A stretch of 64,000 nt of DNA, taken from contig RQOL01000882.1 of NCBI GenBank assembly GCA_013076295.1, positions 620,001 to 684,000 on the forward strand. Direction: 5' to 3'. A program made the translations under genes and the position numbers. Shown one piece after another: positions 29,210-42,800 of the stretch. This stretch comes from Sanderia malayensis. Its lineage: Eukaryota > Cnidaria > Scyphozoa > Semaeostomeae > Pelagiidae. The notes under the pieces are model-generated. The model was not told the DNA's origin. It was given only the letters and a program-made list of their open reading frames with translations, and did not search any database. How positions within the stretch are numbered: the stretch's first letter is position 1; each line of letters opens with the position of its first letter.

Positions 29210-32200
29210 TTACGATTTCTTCGATTCTGCCAGTTGGAAAAGTGCGATTTTATTCAGATCCCAAAATAAACAGGAAGACTTGTAGACAACGGACCAGACA
29301 TATGGAACAAAAAATTCCTCTGGTTCGTCTTCCTCCATATACTTGAACCGCAATTCCGGAAATTTCTACAAATGGAATAATTGAGGCATGTTAAGTTCGA
29401 GCCCAAACGTATCTAGTTCGAACCCATGTGGTAAAAACACGATGCGATACCTTGAAATGATCATGTGGTACATTCATGATTTCTTTTCTGATTACTTCGT
29501 GAACTTTTTCAACTGACAAAGTTTCATCTGGTCTGCATTCTATTCTCTGATTGAAATATATTAATACCTAAACAAACGAAAATAATAAAATAATGCGTAG
29601 ATATAGCTGCATATATTGCATAGATATAGCTGCATGTATTGCATAGATATAGCTACATATATTACATAGATATAGCTGCATACATTGCATAGATATAGCT
29701 GCATATATTGCATAGATATAGCTGCACATATTACATAGATATAGCTGCATGTATTGCATAGATATAGCTACATATATTACACAGATATAGCTGCATACAT
29801 TGCATAGATATAGCTGCACATATTACATAGATATAGCTGCATACATTGCGTAGATATAGCTGCATACATTGCATAGATATAGCTGCCTATATTGCACAGA
29901 TATGGCTGCACATATTGCATAGATATAGCTACAAAGATACTATGGCACAAGGTAACTATAATTTGCGTAAATTCAACAACTGACTTACCAGATTGATATT
30001 GAATAAAATATCTTGAAACTTTGGATGTTTTTCCAGTTCGTCAAACGTCTCTTTTTCGTGTAGTAATGCATAGATTATATTTGGATTTTCTTTCAATGAA
30101 GTCATTATACAAGAATTTAAAATTTCCAGAAACATTCGAAGTATTTCCTCAAGAACATTTGCATCTGCAAACTGAATAAGGTCAAAAGGTCAAGAGGTCG
30201 AAAGGTCAAAAGGTCGAAAGGTCAAAAGGTCAAATGCTAAGAGGTCAATATGATTTACGCAGCATAAAATGTCAACACGACCCCCTGAAAGGGGATGTGG
30301 TGATGTGAATAGGAATAATACTGATAAGAAGAGACGGGGGTCGCCTACCTCGTTCGTTGACTCCAGCTCTATATCAAGAGATATGTTCTTTGATAATCTC
30401 GTGTATTTTTTGAGAAGGTGAATGAAAACACTGCAAATGAATGAAGACACTGCAAATAAATGAATGCAAACTAAATCAAATAGGAGAAGCCCCCCTGCAC
30501 GATTTCAAATATATAGCTGCATACTCCACGAATGATGGTGTAGGAGGGGGGCATGTACCTGAAAAATCGATCACAAACACAGGATGGTAACTGGTGGAAA
30601 TGCGCAGACATATTGGCCAATGTTGCAAGGCAGTTCGTGTGTAGATATTTGTCCTGAAATCAAAATAACAAAGGTTGAAGGTCAGTAAATCGAGGTCAAA
30701 ATGTTAGGGTTAAAGGTCAAAATTATGAGAGGGGATTATAGGGATGTATATAGGGGTCAAATATGAAGCTATGGTAGAGGCATAAGGTTTCAACACTATG
30801 AAAGGGATTTATAGGGATATACATAGGGGTCAGAGATATCAAGCTATGGTAGAAGCAGAATGTTTTAGGAATGTTAGAGCTAAAGGTCAGCATCGTAGTA
30901 GGGGGACTGTAAAAATGTAAAGGTCAAAGATAATAATTAATAAGACATAAGATCACAAAATCACAGGTCAGGATGAATTGGTTTTATGATGTTAGGGTTA
31001 AAGGTCAGCATCGTAATAGGGGGACTGTAAAATGCAAATGGTAAAGATAAATGATTAATAAGACATAAGATAAAAAAATCATAGATCAGGACGAATTTAT
31101 CAAGAGGGAAGTGATTGAGGTCAAAGGTCAATGTTTGAATGTCAAAGGTCAACATACACGCATTTTAATCATATTTTGCTGCATGAGTCTCATGATGACC
31201 AATGTGATGAGCCCACCAAGTGATATATCATTGAGGCTTCTATCCTTGTACCATGGAACATTGGGAAGAATCTAGGTGAAAATACGACGGCATAGATCAT
31301 AATAATGTCAGGGGTTAAAGGTCAATGATAAAAGACTTCAAAGGTCATAGGACAACAAAAAACTTCTAAAGATTTTTAAAAGTTGAGGGTCAACAAATAA
31401 GAAAATTTCAAAGGTTAGAGGTTCACGATAAGAATTGTTAAAGGTTGAAGGTCAAAAATAAAAACGCTCAGGATTGGAGCATAGATCAAAGTAACGGAGG
31501 TCACAATAGCAAATATCAAATGATCTTGAAGCATCATAAAGAACATTCGCAGATGAATAATAGATAATACAATAACAGGCACATTAAATAACAAAGATAA
31601 CCATATAAATGAAAATAAATATAAATAAATTATAAATTGATTCGAAAGTTTAACGGATTGTAATCTGATTTAATCCGGATCAATCAAGAATCGTAATTGG
31701 TAGCGAGTGAAAAGATATTAAAGAGTAAGATCTGCGTTGAGCTTACCGTTCTATGCATCTGAAAATTGAAAACCTCCTCTTGGCTGAGAATCAACAAAAC
31801 AATTAGGGTCATGTATGTCAAATGTGAATGCTTTTCGTCAGCATGGTAAAGCACCTCCAAGAGAGGCAGAACCTGAAAGCGAAACAAGAGTAAAATGAAG
31901 GCTTACACTACACATCACAGGGCAGATAAACAATGTGTGGAAAAGGGGAATCGACACGAGCGCTTGCCAAATTTCCGAGGTCTTCCCGTTGTAATAAATT
32001 CTCCATGAAATGTTGATTTCTGTGCAGCATGAAATAGAGCAGTAAAATACACTGGTCTTTTCCTATGTCTCTAAAAATAAATTAAACATTTAGATTACTC
32101 AATGATAGTCAAAGTTCAGAGGTGAAAGGTTAACATAGCAAAGGTCATAAAAGAAAAAATCAGTGATTAGTATATCTCTAAAATAAATTAAACATTTACA

Positions 32201-35200
32201 TTACTCAATGATTAGCGAAAGGTGAGAGGTTAAAGGTTAACATAGCAAAGGTCATAATAGCAAAAATCAGTGATTAATCAGTGATTAGTCAGTGATTCAT
32301 AAATATCATAAATATTGAGGAAATTTGCAAGGTTGCAGAAGGTTCGCAAATGATATTTTCAATTTCGAACAGTGATTTTAATTTTGTTCTTCTAAATATG
32401 AAACCATTTGGTACTCACCGGCATATTGAACGATAAAGTCGGCTAAAATTGAAAAAAGGTTGCCGTTCTTCTGTCTTCTCAGATTTAGAGTCATCTAAAA
32501 ATACGATAGTTGGATATATTGCAAATGAATAGCTGGATACATTGCAGATGAATAGATGGATATATTGCAGATGAAAAGCTGGATATACTGCAGATAAATA
32601 GCTGGATATATTGCAGATGAATAGCTAGATATATCGCAGATGAATAGCTGGGTATATTGCAGATGAATAGCTAGATATAGTGCAGATGAATAGCTGGGTG
32701 TATTGCAGATGAATAGCTGGATATATTGCAGATGAATAACTGGATATATTGCAGATGAATACCTGGATATATTGCAGATGAATAACTGGATATATTGCAG
32801 ATGAATAGCTGGGTATATTGCAGATGAATAGCTGGATATACTGCAGATGAATAGCTGGATATATTGCAGATGAATAGCTGGGTGTATTGCAGATGAATAG
32901 CTGGATATACTGCAGATGAATAGCTGGATATATTGCAGATGAATAGCTGGGTGTATTGCAGATGAATAGCTGGATATGTTGCAGATGAATAGCTAGATGT
33001 ATTGCAGATGAAAAGCTGGATATACTGCAGATAAATAGCTGGATATATTGCAGATGAATAGCTAGATATATCGCAGATGAATAGCTGGGTATATTGCAGA
33101 TGAATAGCTAGATATATTGCAGATGAATAGCTGGATATATTGCAGATGAATAACTGGACATATTGCAGATGAATAGCTGGATATATTGCAGACGAATAGC
33201 TGGATATATTGCAAATGAATAGCTGGATACATTGCAGATGAATAGCTGGATATATTGCAGATGAATAGCTGGATATATTGCAGATGAATAGCTGGATATA
33301 TTGCAGATGAATAGCTAGATATATTGCAGATGAATAGCTGGGTATATTGCAGATGAATAGCTAGATATATTGCAGATGAATAGCTAGATATATTGCAGAT
33401 GAATAGCTGGATATATTGCAGATGAATAACTGGACATATTGCAGATGAATAGCTGGATATATTGCAGACGAATAGCTGGATATATTGCAAATGAATAGCT
33501 GGATACATTGCAGATGAATAGCTGGATATATTGCAGATGAATAGCTGGATATATTGCAGATGAATAGCTGGATATATTGCAGATGAATAGCTGGACATAT
33601 TGCAGATGAATAGCTGGATATATTGCAGACGAATAGCTGGATATATTGCAAATGAATAGCTGGATACATTGCAGATGAATAGCTGGATATATTGCAAATG
33701 AATAGCTGGATACATTGCAGATGAATAGCTGGATATATTGCAGATGAATAGCTGGACATATTGCAGATGAATAGCTGGATATATTGCAGACGAATAGCTG
33801 GATATATTGCAAATGAATAGCTGGATACATTGCAGATGAATAGCTGGACATATTGCAGATGAATAGCTGGATATATTGCAGACGAATAGCTGGATATATT
33901 GCAAATGAATAGCTGGATACATTGCAGATGAATAGCTGGATATATTGCAAATGAATAGCTGGATACATTGCAGATGAATAGCTGGATATATTGCAGATGA
34001 ATAGCTGGACATATTGCAGATGAATAGCTGGATATATTGCAGACGAATAGCTGGATATATTGCAAATGAATAGCTGGATACATTGCAGATGAATAGCTGG
34101 ATATATTGCAGATGAATAGCTGGATATATTGCAGATGAATAGCTGGATATATTGCAGATGAATAGCTGGATATACTGCAGATGAATAGCTGGATATATTG
34201 CAGATGAATAGCTGGATATATTGCAGATGAATAGCTGGATATATTGCAGATGAATAGCTGGATATATTGCAGATGAATAGCTAGATATATTGCAGATGAA
34301 TAGCTGGATATATTGCAGATGAATAACTGGACATATTGCAGATGAATAGCTGGATATATTGCAGACGAATAGCTGGATATATTGCAAATGAATAGCTGGA
34401 TACATTGCAGATGAATAGCTGGATATATTGCAGATGAATAGCTGGATATATTGCAGATGAATAGCTGGATATATTGCAGATGAATAGCTGGACATATTGC
34501 AGATGAATAGCTGGATATATTGCAGACGAATAGCTGGATATATTGCAAATGAATAGCTGGATACATTGCAGATGAATAGCTGGATATATTGCAGATGAAT
34601 AGCTGGACATATTGCAGATGAATAGCTGGATATATTGCAGACGAATAGCTGGATATATTGCAAATGAATAGCTGGATACATTGCAGATGAATAGCTGGAT
34701 ATATTGCAGATGAATAGCTGGATATATTGCAGATGAATAGCTGGATATATTGCAGATGAATAGCTGGATATATTGCAGATGAATAGCTGGATATATTGCA
34801 GATGAATAGCTGGATATATTGCAGATGAATAGCTGGATATATTGCAGATGAATAGCTGGATATAGTGCAGATGAATAGCTGGATATATTGCAGATGAATA
34901 TCTGGATATATTGCAGATGAATATCTGGATATATTGCAGATGAATAGCTGGATATATTGCACATGAATAGCTTCATTACCGTCGTTAACTGTAATTGTTT
35001 GTCTATCCCCAGCACAGCAAAATATTGCATCCCGGTACGGGTTTGTGTCCTTTGTAAGTTGATTGGTCAAAACAAGTATCAATAGCAAGCTGTGATTGGC
35101 TAAGGGTCGCAGCAAGTCTGGATCGATGACGTCACCACCTCCAAATATGGACCATACTGTAGCTATAGAAACAAAAATAATCCAATAAAATGTTCATGAG

Positions 35201-38200
35201 AAAATTAAGTAGAAATCGTTAAAGACTTTGGGATAATGTAACATACATAATGTTTTTCCTATTATTCCTGAATTGTTTTCCTCAGAGGGGAGGAGGTGAT
35301 TGTTGACGTAATTATGAGAAAGTTGACGCATCAACTTCGGGGCCAATTCTGAGCTAAAAAAAGAAAAATATGTTAGTTGGGTGGGTTTTAGATATAGCTG
35401 TATACATTGCATAGATATAGCTGCATATATTGCGTAGATATAGCTGCATATATTGCGTAGATATAGCTGCATATATTGCGTAGATACAGCTGCATATAAT
35501 GCGTAGATATAGCTGCATATATTGCATAGATATAGCTGCATATGCTGCATAGATATAGCTGCACACATTGCATAGATATAGCTACATAGGAATATTAGCC
35601 ATCTACCATTTTGAGTTCATAATAGAAAGATGAATAATACTGGATGTTGTCGGCCTCATTTCTTGCATCTGTACTGACAGTAAGGTTATAAGAGTGTAAA
35701 CAGCTTCAAGATGAAGGACGTAGGTTGAACTCCTGCAAAGGCGGACAAAATGCATTCATTATCAGCAGCTAATTCAATATAAGCTGTGAAGGACACTATG
35801 ATATGCCATGAGATTACCAGTATTTACTACTAACTAACTGTGGGGTATGGTTTGAATTGAACAATTATGAAGAGGGAAAATAAGAACATCTAAAGACGAA
35901 GCCCAAGTTCAATATTCGAGATTCGAGTTCGGTATTCGAGCTCGAAATTAGAGTTTAACATTCGAGATTTGAGTTCGAAATTAGAGTTTGACATTCGAGA
36001 TCATTATTAAACAGACCAGCTGGGAGAAGGAACCTCAACCAAGGTTGAAAACGCATTTACAAATATAAAAAATTTACGAATTTGCTTCTTACTTGACTGT
36101 TAATTTAGATAAAATTCCAACTACATTTAAGAGAAATTCTTCAAAAATCGTTCTTGTTCCTAAAACAAAACGAATGTAGAGATATAAAGATTTCATTATC
36201 AACAGGGATAAGGGCGAGAAATGGTGGTACGGCAACCTATTTCTGTTATCAATTTCAATGCCAGAATTTACAAATCACTGACACAATAAATTGGTGCAGA
36301 CGGCTTGCATTGATCAATTTTCAGCTGGTCCTCATGCATCGTGGACTCACTGAAAATGTTCTCAAAGTGATCAAACAAATCCTAATTAGAAGGATTAAGC
36401 TCTATGTGAGTCCTTTTTCATTCAATTTTTAAATTTCACTCTGTAACCAATGGTTAATGCTGGAAAACAGCGTAATATACTTGGTGTAGGCGCTCACAGA
36501 CAACAAGGTCTTCGCGAGAAAATCTGACAATTGAAAGTGCCTTAGGATTGGTTAATCATGATCGCATCACACGATCAATCATTGATGATTCTAACAAATT
36601 AAAGCAAAATAAATCGCTTTCATGGGGGAAGAATTAAATCGCTGGATAAATGAAAACATTTTGCCAAACAAACCTTCGCATGTTGGAAGAGTGTTGAACT
36701 GTCTCGTAAGTTCTTGCTCTGGTAAGTTATCCACCATGTACTTGGTTGCTAATCTGATGATCATCAGCGAATTCTCTGGCACTTTGCAAGCTTCGTGACT
36801 ACAATAGAATAATAAACATTGAGCCTAGAACTGATAAGTTAATTCAATTGAGCTATAAAACACAAGATAAATTCTATCTTGTATATAATAAGAGACATGC
36901 AATATATGCCGTTATATAGCTGCCTATATTGCATAAATATAGCTCCATATATTGAAGAGATATAGCTGCATATATTGCATAGATATAGCTCCATATGTTG
37001 TATAGATATAGCTGCATATATTGCATATATATAACTGCATACATTGCATAAATTACCTGTCTTGCATTTGTAGATTTGTGAACAGATTCTGAGTATGAAA
37101 AATAAAAACTCCAACCAAGGTTGTGAAGTTCCCAGTTACATGATTATGAGAAACTAAAAATTGACAGAAATAATAAATGCGGGGACAAATGGAATTAATC
37201 CGTTCATTAATCTATCATACAGCACCTTTGACAAGAGAGTCTTCGAAACACAACCCTGGATACCCGCTTGAGCACCAGTTGGATTGGAGTCTTTCTCGAG
37301 CACGGCACAGGCTATCCCCAAATATCATCAAGCATGTTGCTAAATATCCTTACAAACTTTTGCAAAAACATCGGTCCAATAAATATAGTAGTTATTCTAT
37401 ATATATTCGTGATAGTTCATCTCAGACGTTGTTACGTCAGAGATGAACTAACTCGTTTTCGTTCTTGAAACAAAATGGCTGCCGCCCGAAAGTTTGGGAG
37501 CTGATATCTAGAAAAATACATTGAATCTGCAGAAATGAATACCAGCACTGAATTCAGCGGGTCAAACTTAGTTAATAAAGCTCAACTTGCCAAACCTCTG
37601 CAGGTCTCCTTTAAAAAATTTCATTTGTTTCGAGAAATGTTACGGATATTGTCACAAAAAATAGGTGATTGTGCCAATAACAGTTATATTTTGGGAAATT
37701 AAATTAGATACTCTACGTAACTGCTAATTTATGCCATGTTATCTAAATAAATTCTTACCCAACTTTTTGCATAATTCCTGTATTGAATCTTCTATTGTCT
37801 TGGAGTCCTCGCTGCAATAAAATACTGATATTAAGCTGAAATCTGTCTTCAATCCAGTGGTGGAAGAGTTTTTAGCAAGCTAGACCCGTATTGTTAGATC
37901 TATGTAATGCAAGTTGAAGGTAGGTGTAGGTATGAAGAAAAGAGTCATATTTGGAGCATATAATAAATAATAACAAATGGCCGAGCTACGAGTTACTGAA
38001 ATAAGCTGGCCCTCTCGCTTGCAATAAATTTCGCTTCTAATTTCGCTAGGCACTCAAGCGTCTGTCTTCACAAACAGTTAGGTGTGAAACCTGTAAAAAT
38101 AAACTTACCGCAACTCTGGTTGTTCAAAAGAAAATTGCAGAAACTCGTCCCAAAATTTATCACTTCTCTCAACTTTACTGCTTCCAGTAAACTTGCATAA

Positions 38201-38248
38201 ATACTCATTACTCTCGCAATCTGCCAATGTGGAGCTCTCAGAACCCAT
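29210..38248 (-). CDS. DYM: Dymeclin, 17 coding exons, 649 aa
   Basis: Exons (minus): 38248-38109, 37811-37759, 37153-37057, 36798-36674, 36159-36093, 35732-35607, 35353-35247, 35162-34980, 32494-32419, 32070-31968, 31872-31747, 31271-31158, 30653-30559, 30430-30349, 30171-29989, 29567-29451, 29365-29210; phases match throughout, total 1950 nt (human protein 669 aa). Diagnostic segments: [20 protein letters not shown] (Gly2 available for N-myristoylation, as in human MGSNSS), [55 protein letters not shown] and [19 protein letters not shown]. Dymeclin is a Golgi-associated peripheral protein needed for secretory traffic and cartilage/brain development in vertebrates. The intron after exon 10 uses a GC donor. 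Intron 8 is almost wholly a 2.5-kb minisatellite. Confidence 0.97.
29590..29935. repeat. 23-bp minisatellite (ATAGATATAGCTGCATATATTGC) in a DYM intron
   Basis: About 15 copies between DYM exons 15 and 16. Same unit as 35388-35585 and 36912-37050. Confidence 0.9.
32510..34972. repeat. Large 23-bp minisatellite, about 107 copies, DYM intron 8
   Basis: Unit GATGAATAGCTGGATATATTGCA with point variants. Variant blocks (GGACATATTG, then CAGACGAATAG, CAAATGAATAG, GGATACATTG) recur together at intervals of roughly 100-320 bp, for example near 33160, 33430, 33590, 33740, 34010, 34330 and 34490, showing higher-order duplication. No stop codon occurs in any minus frame, producing spurious frames up to 584 codons, one of which runs on from DYM exon 8. 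Confidence 0.95.
35388..35585. repeat. 23-bp minisatellite in DYM intron 6
   Basis: About 8 copies of ATAGATATAGCTGCATATATTGC lying between DYM exons 6 and 7, starting 35 bp from the exon 7 acceptor. Confidence 0.9.
36912..37050. repeat. 23-bp minisatellite in DYM intron 3
   Basis: About 6 degenerate copies of the same unit, ending within 10 bp of the DYM exon 3 donor (37056). Confidence 0.85.
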
Positions 38249-39789
38249 TATATCAATGTAAAATAGCTTCTAAGATTTGCCACATATAAATTCACAGCGA
38301 AGCAATAGGCCAACCAAGCAGAAGTTGCAATTTCCAGTTCCACGTATTTGCGTCAGGAGAGCCTCGACCCCACGAAAAGGTGGGACGCACTATGCCAACT
38401 TTTGAATACGGTAAATCCTCTAAGTAACCCCCTGGGTGCTTATTTATTTTTTGGAGGGGGGCTTGTTCGAAGGGGGGCTTATAAAGCTATCTGGAAAATG
38501 CCATATACAAAATGACTATAAAATTTATATGTCCAAAGGCCTGAATTTTTCGTTGTATAGCTCGATAAAACTCCAGTGCGAACTTAAGAAAGCAAGTAGC
38601 AACATGTTAGGGGGGGGGGGCAAATTGGAGGGCAGGGGGGGGCAAGTCCGAGAAAATGCGGTAGTTGCTTTTACAAGATGGAGAGGATGGCGCAAGAAAA
38701 ATCAACAAACAATTGAGCAACTAATATCAATACAATATTCTAAAGAACAACAATATTGCTAGCTATGTAAACTTTTAGGCCAGCATCTCGGCCTGACCAA
38801 GCAACTTTTAATACAATGTCAATCTTCCCTAGGTGCATTCCATGTAGAACGTACGCCGAAGTTACGCTGTACTTTCGTATATGTACGCCGGAAATCGTAT
38901 ATTTTGTACCCAAAATCGTATATTTTGGGTACGCCGAGCAAAATTTTTATTAGTATGTACGCCGGCACGCCGACTTGAGCCTTGAGTGCACGCCGAAGAT
39001 CTTCGGGCCTAAGTGCATGGAATGCACCATGGCAATCTTCCGTCTAATATAAATACATTTCTACAGGTTGGGAGGAAGCTCGAGATTGTCTTGTCATTAT
39101 TACGTCCTCCTCCCTTACTCTCTCCTAATATTACTAATAATTATCATAATAATTATTATAATAAACTGTCGTCTTCTTTAAGTTGTTAAGGGTATGGTCC
39201 TGTTTTGCCGATGGCGTGACGTTCTTAGAGGGGTAGGAGCGCCCCCAAAAGTGGAGCAGGGAGGCATAACAATGGAAGGTGTGATGAGAAAAACCCCATT
39301 GTGAAATTAACAATTTTTTTAGCTTCAGTAGCAATTGAGGGGATAAATTTTTCAGTGGATTGGGAAAAACGTTGGCGATGAGATAGAAAGAAAGCAATGA
39401 CATGATAAATGCGTATTTCAAAGAGGGGTACTTCTCATCAAAAAGGAGACATGCATAATATTTAGAAGGAAAATGACAGGACATCCAAACCTCTACGCCA
39501 CTGGATGTCCTAGTTTCGTTAGGCCCTATTCCTCATGAACTGATCCCATCTCAGGCGGGTTTTTCTAATTCAGTCTCAATTTTCAAATGACGTCAAAAAT
39601 CTATTTAACATGTCACCAACGACCTGACGTCAACAATCCATGTCACGTGTCACCAATGATATGACGTCAACAATCCTTATCACGTGTCACCAACGATATG
39701 ACGTCAAAAATCCACGTCACGTGTCACCAATGATATGACGTCAAAAATCCATGTCACGTGTCACCAACGACATGACGTCAAAATCCATG
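38249..39789. other. Intergenic between DYM start and SMAD6/7 stop
   Basis: Contains the DYM upstream region (no obvious TATA box), G-rich runs near 38450-38645, a 197-bp MITE at 38832-39028, a palindromic AT run at 39118-39160 and the CRE/E-box repeat array at 39588-39805. A 108-codon plus frame at 38436-38762 runs through G-rich low-complexity sequence and is not supported as a gene. Confidence 0.5.
38832..39028. mobile_element. 197-bp MITE with GGTGCATTCCATG inverted ends
   Basis: 13-bp perfect terminal inverted repeats (GGTGCATTCCATG / CATGGAATGCACC). The interior has several TACGCCG motifs and an inner hairpin GTACCCAAAAT...ATTTTGGGTAC. The host phrase CAATCTTCC occurs on both sides, offset by a few bases. 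A possible relative with similar ends starts near 52047 (GGTGCATTCCATATTGG). Confidence 0.7.
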
Positions 39790-39805
39790 TCACGTGTCAC
39801 AAGCG
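39588..39805. repeat. 37-bp array of alternating CRE (TGACGTCA) and E-box (CACGTG) palindromes
   Basis: About six units of ATGACGTCAAAAATCCATGT followed by CACGTGTCACCAACGAT. Most units carry TGACGTCA and TCACGTGT. The SMAD6/7 stop codon (39792-39790) lies inside the last unit, so the protein's final residues come from the repeat and the array forms the start of the 3' UTR/downstream region. Confidence 0.85.
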
Positions 39806-42800
39806 ACAGCCAAACAGGAATCATTGAGATAAACCTCGACCCAACATGGACACGAGGTTATGTATTGCCGAGTGTATTTTTCGCCCCAACCCTTAGCGAA
39901 GCTAACCCTTATACAGAACAAGTCGCAACGTCCGAGCGATGAGGCCAGATACGAATTCCTCCGCTCCAAAACATCGCGCTGGACGGGATGAGTGAAATCG
40001 ACCACCCTCAAACAGTGACCTGCCGGAACTTTGGTAACTTCGGGTTGTTGTTGTTGTACGGGCACCAAGCTACTCGGATTAGATTCCTCTTCGATTCTAC
40101 ATCCGGGGTATTGTCTTTGTAAAGCTAGCGCTGGGAGACCGACAAATATACAATAGTCACTTCGGTTGTAAATCCAGATACCGGATCTCTCTCTGGTCAG
40201 CTGGAAACCAAAACCGATGTGGTTCCGGACCTTTGTGACGTATTCATCCCGATCCGGGTGGCTTTCGAGTAGTCGGACGCATAACCCGTCACCTTGGGGT
40301 AGCTCGTAGAAGACGTTAGTGCAATTTGAAAAAACGTCAAATAGACGTCCAACTCGTTTGCGCACTTCCCAGTAAGCAATGCTGCACCAAGACGAGGTTG
40401 AAGGTGTTGTTGTTGTTGTTGGTGTTGTTGTCGTTGGGGGGCCAGAGGGGGGCCATGATAAACTGCGATGTCTGTCCAAGGTTGGTGCGCAGCAACCTGG
40501 GAAACAATGGGGGTCAGCTGATCAGTTCAATTACAATTCTAGTATAAGTAAAACGTACGTGTGCATCTATCAACTATGAACTGCTTAGATTATAGCCTTG
40601 TGTGTGCTATGTTCAATGCTCCATCTTTGCTCAACTTTAGAAAGCCATACACTCATTTTTTTTTATAAGCAATTTCAACTCAGGCTCAGTACTAAAAATT
40701 GCTTAGCTGGAAGGCGAATTTGAGTACTCAAAATTGCTTAGGAATTGCTTAACTTTTTGTTCGTGTTTTTTGAAAATAGATTAGAAAAAGGTAAATATAG
40801 GGCCATATACATGTCAGAAGGCGCGATAAATTAAAGATAAATCGAAAGTCAACAAGTATTGAGGGCAGGTAACGCTTGCACAGGTTATTCCTGTTAATAA
40901 GATGGTGTCAGTTCACATTTCCTGTTAAGTACTGAAAATAAAATTTTTCAAATTGCTTAGCAGAATTCAATCCAGTACTAAAATTGCTTAACTTTTTTCC
41001 TTGCCGAGTGCTGCCTTGCTTATAAAGCAGTTGCTTATAAAGCAAAATGAGTGTACCTTGTAAAGATAGAGCAAGCATACGTGTGCATCTATCAACTATC
41101 AACTCCTTAGATTATAGCCTTGTGTGTGCTATATTCAATGCTCCATCTGTGCTCAGGCTTAGAAACCAATACCTCGTGAAGATAGAGCAAGCATACGTGT
41201 GCATCTATCTACTATCATCTGATTAGATTATTATAGCCTCTTGTGTGTGCTATATTCAATGCATGCACGTTTTGGAAATTTCCGATTAATAGTTAATAAC
41301 AACCAAAAACTATAATCTATCCGCTTATTGTCTGGATTCCGATCCGCAAACAGCACAGGAAATAACTCCTTTCAAATACCAAACAGTTGTTTAAATATTC
41401 ATATATGGCGTTAATTTACATATGTTCTAGACAAATGAAGGTAATCTCAACAGCGCATGCCCAGAACATAACTCTAGATTGTTCACGTTGTTTTCGTTGC
41501 CATAAATACAAGATGTTTAGCTTGCTGTATACAGTGAAGCTCGTTACATGAGGGTGAATTGTATACTATGAAGCAGTTCAACAATGGACAAGATGTTTAG
41601 CTTGCTATATACAGTGAAGTTCGTTATATGAGAGTGAATTGTATACAATGAACCACTTCAACAAGGGACCAGGTTTTTAGTTTGCTATATACAGTGGAGT
41701 TCGTTATATGAGAGTAAATATTGTATACTATGAAGCAGTTCAACAGGGGACCAGATGTTTAATAAAAAAAGTACTTTTTTTCTACGTGGCTTACGTCACA
41801 GAGCCAAAAATTTTGAAAGAAAAAATGATTTCGAATTTTTTTGAATTGTCCAAATTAAGTCATTTTCTCAAGTGTTTTGCCCAAGCACTCCGTTTCTTAA
41901 CTCTTCCTGAAATTTTCGGTACAGTATTAACCCGCCACTTAGAAATTGGTTATTTGGGGCCAGGATATTGTTTAAAAACAATAGCCTATTGTTTATATCT
42001 GTTGTTTTCAGAACAATTTTAGGCTCGAGTTTCTTATAAGTCAGTTTCTTAGTGGCAGGTTAATACTGGTCTCATATGGATAAAAAATCAGCGTATAATG
42101 AGTTCATGGTGGAGGCTTCTACTATCCTGTCACCCCTGGAAGGTCCATTTAGTTCATTGATAAACAATGCAAAATGATACATTTCCAGGGGGTAAAGTGT
42201 CTGACTATATTGTCTCATACTGTCACCCCTGGAAGGTCCATTTAGTTCATTGATAAACAATGCAAAATGATACATTTCCAGGGGGTAAAGTGTCTGACTA
42301 TATTGTCTCATACTGTCACCCCTGGAAGGTCCATTTAGTTCATTGATAAACAATGCAAAATGATACATTTCCAGGGGGTAAAGTGTCTGACTATATTGTC
42401 TCATACTGTCACCCCTGGAAGGTTCATTTAGTTCATTGATAAACAATGCAAAATGATATGTTTCCAGGAGGTAAAGTGTCTGACTATATTGTCTCATACT
42501 GTCACCCCTGGAAGGTCCATTAATTCATTGATAAACAATGCTCAATGATATATTTCCGACGTTATTTCCAGGGGGTAAAGTGTCTGGATATATTACCTTG
42601 TGTGTGGGTTTGAATAACTTTGTCTGGTTGGACTTGGTCATGCTCAAAACCTGAAAATTGGAAAATAAAAGTCTACTAACTTTCCAAGCAGGAATTAGAG
42701 GGATGAAACAGGTCTTTTGGTTGGACAAAGCAATCGGAAGCATAACTTTCGAAATTTCTTGGAAATAAATACCAGACAGTGATAATGATGTCTTAATAAT

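Noticed and set aside
32510..34972. CRISPR-like regular repeats
   Set aside because: Continuous head-to-tail units with no unique spacers, inside an animal intron.
33062..35115. Minus-strand open frames of up to 584 codons
   Set aside because: They are a 23-bp minisatellite; 23 is not a multiple of three and the unit has no stop in any frame, so all three frames stay open. Only DYM exon 8 at its 5' end is real.
36154..36432. 92-codon plus frame in a DYM intron
   Set aside because: No family similarity and it overlaps the first base pairs of DYM exon 5 on the other strand; likely chance.
42072..42497. 141-codon minus frame in the SMAD6/7 intron
   Set aside because: 93-bp tandem repeat (31 codons per unit), not a protein-coding exon; similar frames at 17751-18137 and 48822-49025 were dropped for the same reason.
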